From NCBI GenBank assembly GCA_964369625.1, contig CAYJFC010000032.1, positions 1-8,886 on the forward strand: 8,886 nt of DNA, in the 5' to 3' direction. Below are positions 6,009 through 8,886 of this stretch, piece after piece. A program made the translations under genes and the position numbers. Position 1 is the stretch's first letter. Each line of letters opens with the position of its first letter. The notes beneath the pieces are model-generated. The model was not told where the DNA came from and did not search any database. It was given only the letters and a program-made list of their open reading frames with translations. Origin of the DNA: CAKOSP01 sp964369625. Its GTDB lineage: Bacteria; Bacillota_I; Bacilli_A; RF39; UBA660.

Positions 6009-7732
6009 TTAATTAGGTTATATATAGGAAATTTTTTAAATTCTTCTTGCTTTATACTATCCATTTTTTTTAAATAATACTTAATATCATAATTATTTCC
6101 TAGTAATATTGCTATAGCACATAAACCTTGTTCTTTATTTGATTTTATAGTACTCTTCAATTTATATATTTCATCTTTTTCAAGACTTGTTAAATTCCTT
6201 TTCCTATATATTATTTGAAATTTATTTATGAGTACACTTACATCTACTTCTTTTAAATTAACTAGTTTATTATTTAAATATTCCGCTAATTCTAAAAATT
6301 TATATACTTTTTTTATATCATATGCGTTTAGTAAATTTAATATAAATTGTGTAATGTTTCCTTGTAGTATTTCTACTTCCGCAATATTGTCAAATGATTT
6401 CTTTACAATTTCATAATCAATATTGCAATAATTAATTAATTGTTCTACAGTTAATTCAATATATGGACTAGTGTTAATATATTGTTCCTCAATTGTTTTT
6501 AATTTAGAATAAAACATATTGCCTAATTCTGAAAAGAAACTAACTACTTTTGTTTTTTTATCTTTTTCAGAAAATATAATTATAGCTATATTATATTTAT
6601 TTATTTCAATATTATACAAATTTAGAATATTAGGAAACTTTTCTTTTTCTGACCCTTTATATAGCTCATATAATCTGTCCATTTTTTTTACATCTTCTTC
6701 TGATAATTCCTCTAATTTAATATTAAAATTAACGTTTAATTTCTGAAACATATTTTTTAATTCTATATATCTATTTAATAAATCATTAATTTTTTTTAGA
6801 TATTCATCATCTAAATTAATATTTAATAATATTTCATTATCATTAATATAAATTTTTTTCTCTTTATTTAGATCTAAAAGCATATTTAGACTTTTTATCC
6901 TATCATCTAAATTACCTACTACATTGTAATTTAATGTCTTACTATTAATACTAATAGTAATTCCCTCTGTTAAATAAATATAATTATCATTTTTAGTTTT
7001 ACTGCATTTAATTTTATCTAAATATATTTTGTCACCAATTCTCAAAGTATTGCTTATAGAAAATTTTATTTTATCAATAATAACAGGAGTATATCCTTTA
7101 AGTTTTCCCTCTTTATCAAATGAATAACCATAAATATCGTTATTTAATAACCAGTCGTAAACATTATTCTTATTCGAATATAATTTAATTTCTAATTTTT
7201 TATTATTAATATTTTCTATTTGTAATACGTTATTATTTATTTGTTTATTAGAATTTTCAATAAAATTCATTATAACATATTTTAGATTTTCTTCAGGATT
7301 TTTTAATAGTTTTAAAGTTATACTTTTACTTTTTTGATCGGCTTTTTTAATATCTTCAATTTCTCTATTTAATCTATGAGGTAATAATTCTGCATAAAAA
7401 ATTTGTGTTTCACTTTCTGTCATTTCTACAACAAAATATATAGTTCCTTTTTTTTCACTTTTATAATTTTTTAAATCTTTAGTTTGAATTGAATATTTAA
7501 GTTGAGTTTTTGTTAACTCTTTTACTTTTTTACCTTTTATTTGAACTTTTACTGTTCCTATAATATCTTTTTTACCTTCAGTATTGTTTAACCAATATAT
7601 TTCCCCATCCCAAGACATTCCTTTATCATTATCGTTTATATGTTCCTCAAATTCAGGAATATGCTTACTTATTATATCTTTTATTGAAGAAACAGCTATT
7701 TTTTCTATTTGAGTAGAATTATTTATTTTCAT
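6005..7732 (-). CDS. DUF4365-domain protein, PD-(D/E)XK nuclease-like, with long unassigned C-terminal region
   Basis: This is a 575-residue soluble protein. Residues about 1-125 match the DUF4365 pattern: WDGEIYW at 41-47, VKVQIKGK at 61-68, TIYFVVEM at 97-104 and IFYAELLPHRL at 111-121. D42 and the Q64-x-K66 pair form the PD-(D/E)XK-type active-site signature, and E10 in the first helix fits as well, so the nuclease core looks intact. Residues about 160-300 are mixed beta/alpha (for example NTLRIGDKIYLDKIKC), and 300-575 are largely helical; I do not recognise a domain there. The ribosome site GAGGTGATC (7735-7743) is nearly the full anti-SD complement. The gene lies 49 bases after the HEPN gene and is probably its operon partner. 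DUF4365 proteins are common in defence islands; DNA or RNA cleavage here is inferred, not shown. Confidence 0.75.
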   Translation of the reverse strand: MKINNSTQIEKIAVSSIKDIISKHIPEFEEHINDNDKGMSWDGEIYWLNNTEGKKDIIGTVKVQIKGKKVKELTKTQLKYSIQTKDLKNYKSEKKGTIYFVVEMTESETQIFYAELLPHRLNREIEDIKKADQKSKSITLKLLKNPEENLKYVIMNFIENSNKQINNNVLQIENINNKKLEIKLYSNKNNVYDWLLNNDIYGYSFDKEGKLKGYTPVIIDKIKFSISNTLRIGDKIYLDKIKCSKTKNDNYIYLTEGITISINSKTLNYNVVGNLDDRIKSLNMLLDLNKEKKIYINDNEILLNINLDDEYLKKINDLLNRYIELKNMFQKLNVNFNIKLEELSEEDVKKMDRLYELYKGSEKEKFPNILNLYNIEINKYNIAIIIFSEKDKKTKVVSFFSELGNMFYSKLKTIEEQYINTSPYIELTVEQLINYCNIDYEIVKKSFDNIAEVEILQGNITQFILNLLNAYDIKKVYKFLELAEYLNNKLVNLKEVDVSVLINKFQIIYRKRNLTSLEKDEIYKLKSTIKSNKEQGLCAIAILLGNNYDIKYYLKKMDSIKQEEFKKFPIYNLIK

Positions 7733-7734
7733 TT

Positions 7735-7773
7735 GATCACCTCAATTATAGTATAAATTATTATTTTTTACAA
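7735..7773 (-). promoter_or_regulatory. Internal promoter-like sequence and strong ribosome site before the DUF4365 gene
   Basis: On the minus strand TTGTAA (7773-7768) and TATAAT (7750-7745) are 17 bases apart, then GAGGTGATC (7743-7735) and ATG at 7732. If used, transcripts would start near 7738, inside the ribosome site, so it may be weak or only a composition effect. The near-perfect Shine-Dalgarno suggests high translation from the operon transcript. Confidence 0.4.
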
Positions 7774-7781
7774 CTTAAATT

Positions 7782-8471
7782 TTATAAAACATTCACTTTT
7801 CCAGTATCAATTTTTTCAAATAAAAAACTCGCAAGCACAAGTTTTTTATATGCATCTTGCTTAGAAATAGTTAAATTATCATGTGCTTTAATATTCCTTA
7901 TACCTGAAATTACACCAGCAAATATTAAGTGATATCCTTGTTGAATATTTCTTCCACTTTCAGTATTAATATTTTCGAAAATAAATTTAGGATTTTTAAT
8001 AGAAAACATATTATTCATCAAATCTTGTCCATCTTTTTCTTCACCTGTTATTTTAAAATATATTTCTTTACATTTTTTATTTAACTGTTTATATGCTGAT
8101 TCTACAGAATCAGCATAATATTCACTAAAAAATTTTTCTTTGCTTACCATTATAACTTCTTTGTGCATTATACTATCAAATTCATTTTTTTCAACATCAT
8201 TATTTAAAATTATTTGCTTTATTTTTTCTAAATTGATAATTATATAATTTGCTTCATCTAAAGACAAATATTGTGTAGATTTATATACTAAACATCTATT
8301 TATTTGACCCCACTCAACTGTATTGTTAAGCTTATTATTACAAAAGAAGTTTATAACCTCTTTATGAAATTGCTTATATACACAGTTATGATAATTAACT
8401 ATTTCTTTATTACTTATTAATTGCTTTATTTTATCAATCATTTCATCTATTATATTTATTTTATTCTCCAT
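7782..8471 (-). CDS. TIGR02391/Ymh-family HEPN protein
   Basis: This protein has 229 residues from the preferred start. An upstream in-frame ATG at 8483 would give 233, but it lacks a ribosome site, whereas GGAG lies six bases before the ATG at 8471. Using 233-residue numbering, residues 108-230 match the TIGR02391 (Ymh) family: YYADSVESAYKQLNKKCKEI (122-141), DGQDLMNNMFSIKNPKF (151-167), GYHLIFAGVISGIRNIKAH (183-201) and KKLVLASFLFEKID (213-226). R196-N-I-K-A-H201 is an intact HEPN Rx4H motif, so RNase activity is plausible. The N-terminal 100 residues are helical and unassigned. It is the first gene of a two-gene unit with the DUF4365 protein, inside the 3.0-kb tRNA-bounded segment. HEPN/Ymh proteins are associated with abortive-infection and toxin-type systems; the role here is inferred. 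Confidence 0.8.
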   Translation of the reverse strand: MENKINIIDEMIDKIKQLISNKEIVNYHNCVYKQFHKEVINFFCNNKLNNTVEWGQINRCLVYKSTQYLSLDEANYIIINLEKIKQIILNNDVEKNEFDSIMHKEVIMVSKEKFFSEYYADSVESAYKQLNKKCKEIYFKITGEEKDGQDLMNNMFSIKNPKFIFENINTESGRNIQQGYHLIFAGVISGIRNIKAHDNLTISKQDAYKKLVLASFLFEKIDTGKVNVL

Positions 8472-8547
8472 TATATACTCCATTTATATAAACTTTAAAA
8501 CTGTATTTTTTTTAAAAAATCAATTTATATATTTTCAAAAAAATATC

Positions 8548-8575
8548 TTGTATTTTTTTATTTTAAATTTAAAAT
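8548..8575 (+). promoter_or_regulatory. Possible promoter of a short antisense RNA ahead of the + strand terminator
   Basis: TTGTAT (8548-8553) and TAAAAT (8570-8575) are 16 bases apart, placing a start near 8582. The product would be an RNA of about 45 bases consisting mostly of the terminator hairpin, antisense to the HEPN leader. The match is modest in very AT-rich sequence. Confidence 0.25.
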
Positions 8576-8591
8576 AAGAAAATTCTAAAAC

Positions 8592-8626
8592 GAATCAGTT
8601 TACGCTAATAAACTGGTTCTTTTTTT
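8592..8626 (+). terminator. Intrinsic terminator hairpin on the + strand with no + gene upstream
   Basis: GAATCAGTTTA (8592-8602) pairs with TAAACTGGTTC (8609-8619) through one G-T wobble, with loop CGCTAA, followed by seven T (8620-8626). This is a textbook terminator on the + strand, yet no + gene lies to its left. Read on the minus strand it is a hairpin in the leader of the HEPN gene. It may end a small + strand RNA or be a relic of the pre-insertion sequence. Confidence 0.65.
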
Positions 8627-8652
8627 GAGCTATACACTTATATATATATTAT

Positions 8653-8682
8653 ATTATATCATTTCACTTCTATAAATTACAA
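8653..8682 (-). promoter_or_regulatory. Candidate promoter of the HEPN-DUF4365 operon
   Basis: On the minus strand TTGTAA (8682-8677), an 18-base spacer ending in TGA, and TATAAT (8658-8653) form an extended -10 promoter. The start would be near 8646, giving a leader of about 170 bases before the ATG at 8471. The leader contains the hairpin at 8592-8619. Apart from these elements, the stretch 8484-8796 shows no gene. Confidence 0.5.
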
Positions 8683-8796
8683 CCTTTTTTTATATTTTTT
8701 ATTTTCAGAGTAATTTTTACGCTTTAAATCATTTTACTGTATTCAAGTGTAATATATATGCAAAAATTAATTTTTATATACTTTTTCAGAATTTAT

Positions 8797-8876
8797 ATAA
8801 AAAACACCTCATATTTCTATGAGATGTTTTATTTATGGAGGCGCCTATCAGATTTGAACTGATGATCAAGCTTTTG
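8797..8876 (-). repeat. Right copy of the 80-bp tRNA-Cys/terminator repeat (attachment site within the tRNA)
   Basis: This is the tRNA-proximal partner of 5796-5875. It contains the 3' half of the tRNA-Cys from the anticodon loop onward, with its terminator. Here the acceptor strand is intact (AGGCGCC, then T and CCA) and the terminator stem has no mismatch. Downstream of it on the minus strand begins the 3.0-kb HEPN/DUF4365 segment. Confidence 0.8.
8803..8828 (-). terminator. Intrinsic terminator of tRNA-Cys
   Basis: On the minus strand AACATCTCATA (8828-8818) pairs with TATGAGGTGTT (8813-8803), 11 pairs with one G-T. The loop is GAAA and the stem is followed by six T (8804-8799). It lies eight bases after the tRNA 3' end. 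T-rich sequence on the other side could let it act in both directions. The same hairpin, with a mismatch, is duplicated at 5802-5827. Confidence 0.75.
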
Positions 8877-8886
8877 CAGAGCCATG
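8836..8886 (-). tRNA. tRNA-Cys (GCA), 3' part, running off the window end
   Basis: From the 3' end on the minus strand come CCA (8838-8836), discriminator T, acceptor AGGCGCC and a T arm ATCAG-TTCAAAT-CTGAT with a normal 7-base loop. A 4-base variable region follows, then AGCTT and the anticodon loop CTGCAAA. The anticodon is GCA, and U73 is the known cysteine identity base. The 5' half (D arm and acceptor 5' strand) lies beyond 8886. The anticodon stem shows a G-T and a T-T at its outer pairs. This copy serves as the integration target for the element on its 3' side. Confidence 0.8.

Noticed and set aside
6228..6746. Two + strand open frames (6228-6416 and 6519-6746)
   Set aside because: Both are antisense to the DUF4365 gene and have no promoter or ribosome site.

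Overview
The window is about 75-80% A+T, with Clostridium-type signals: AGGAG-like ribosome sites, TG-n-TATAAT promoters and a tRNA-Cys with a U discriminator. It looks like chromosome from a low-GC Firmicute, most likely Clostridium or a close relative (inference from composition and gene families). No core metabolic gene is present. It reads as an accessory hotspot beside a tRNA-Cys gene, with intact HEPN- and nuclease-type genes between the remains of broken mobile and resident genes.

Layout. (1) 1-600: a ygjV-like inner-membrane protein gene on the + strand, behind a promoter and a perfect 10-bp-arm palindrome. (2) About 600-808: the decayed 3' end of an IS3-family (IS150-like) element, lying against the 3' end of the next gene. 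(3) 830-2542, minus: a 570-aa DUF4209-type protein with a C-terminal HEPN motif RNLIAH. (4) 2667-2937, minus: a broken LysM protein gene with an ACG start, one frameshift and one stop. (5) 3017-3670, minus: a protein with two membrane helices and a HEPN/DUF4145-like domain that lacks the motif arginine, ending in a good terminator. (6) 3805-4198, minus: a gene split by a one-base frameshift, with an N-terminal Cys-motif part and a C-terminal SH3-like part, behind a promoter that overlaps a 14-bp palindrome. (7) 4342-4895, plus: the remains of a tyrosine recombinase. (8) 4892-5740, minus: a membrane-anchored basic protein of unknown family, with a strong promoter at the edge of the tRNA repeat. 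(9) 5796-8876: a 3.0-kb unit bounded by two 80-bp direct copies of the tRNA-Cys 3' half plus its terminator. It holds only two genes, a TIGR02391/Ymh HEPN protein and a 575-aa DUF4365 PD-(D/E)XK-type protein, probably co-transcribed from 8682 leftward. (10) 8836 to the window end: the 3' part of tRNA-Cys.

How it fits together. The tRNA-Cys 3' end was probably used repeatedly as an integration site. The 3001-bp unit next to the tRNA is the most recent layer visible and has no integrase of its own. The wrecked recombinase at 4342-4895 belongs to an older layer. The genes that remain open are mostly HEPN, nuclease-fold or membrane-anchored proteins, which suggests selection for a defence or stress role. 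The HEPN plus DUF4365 pair is the best candidate here for an undescribed two-component defence module. That function is inferred from domains and context and is not shown by the sequence.
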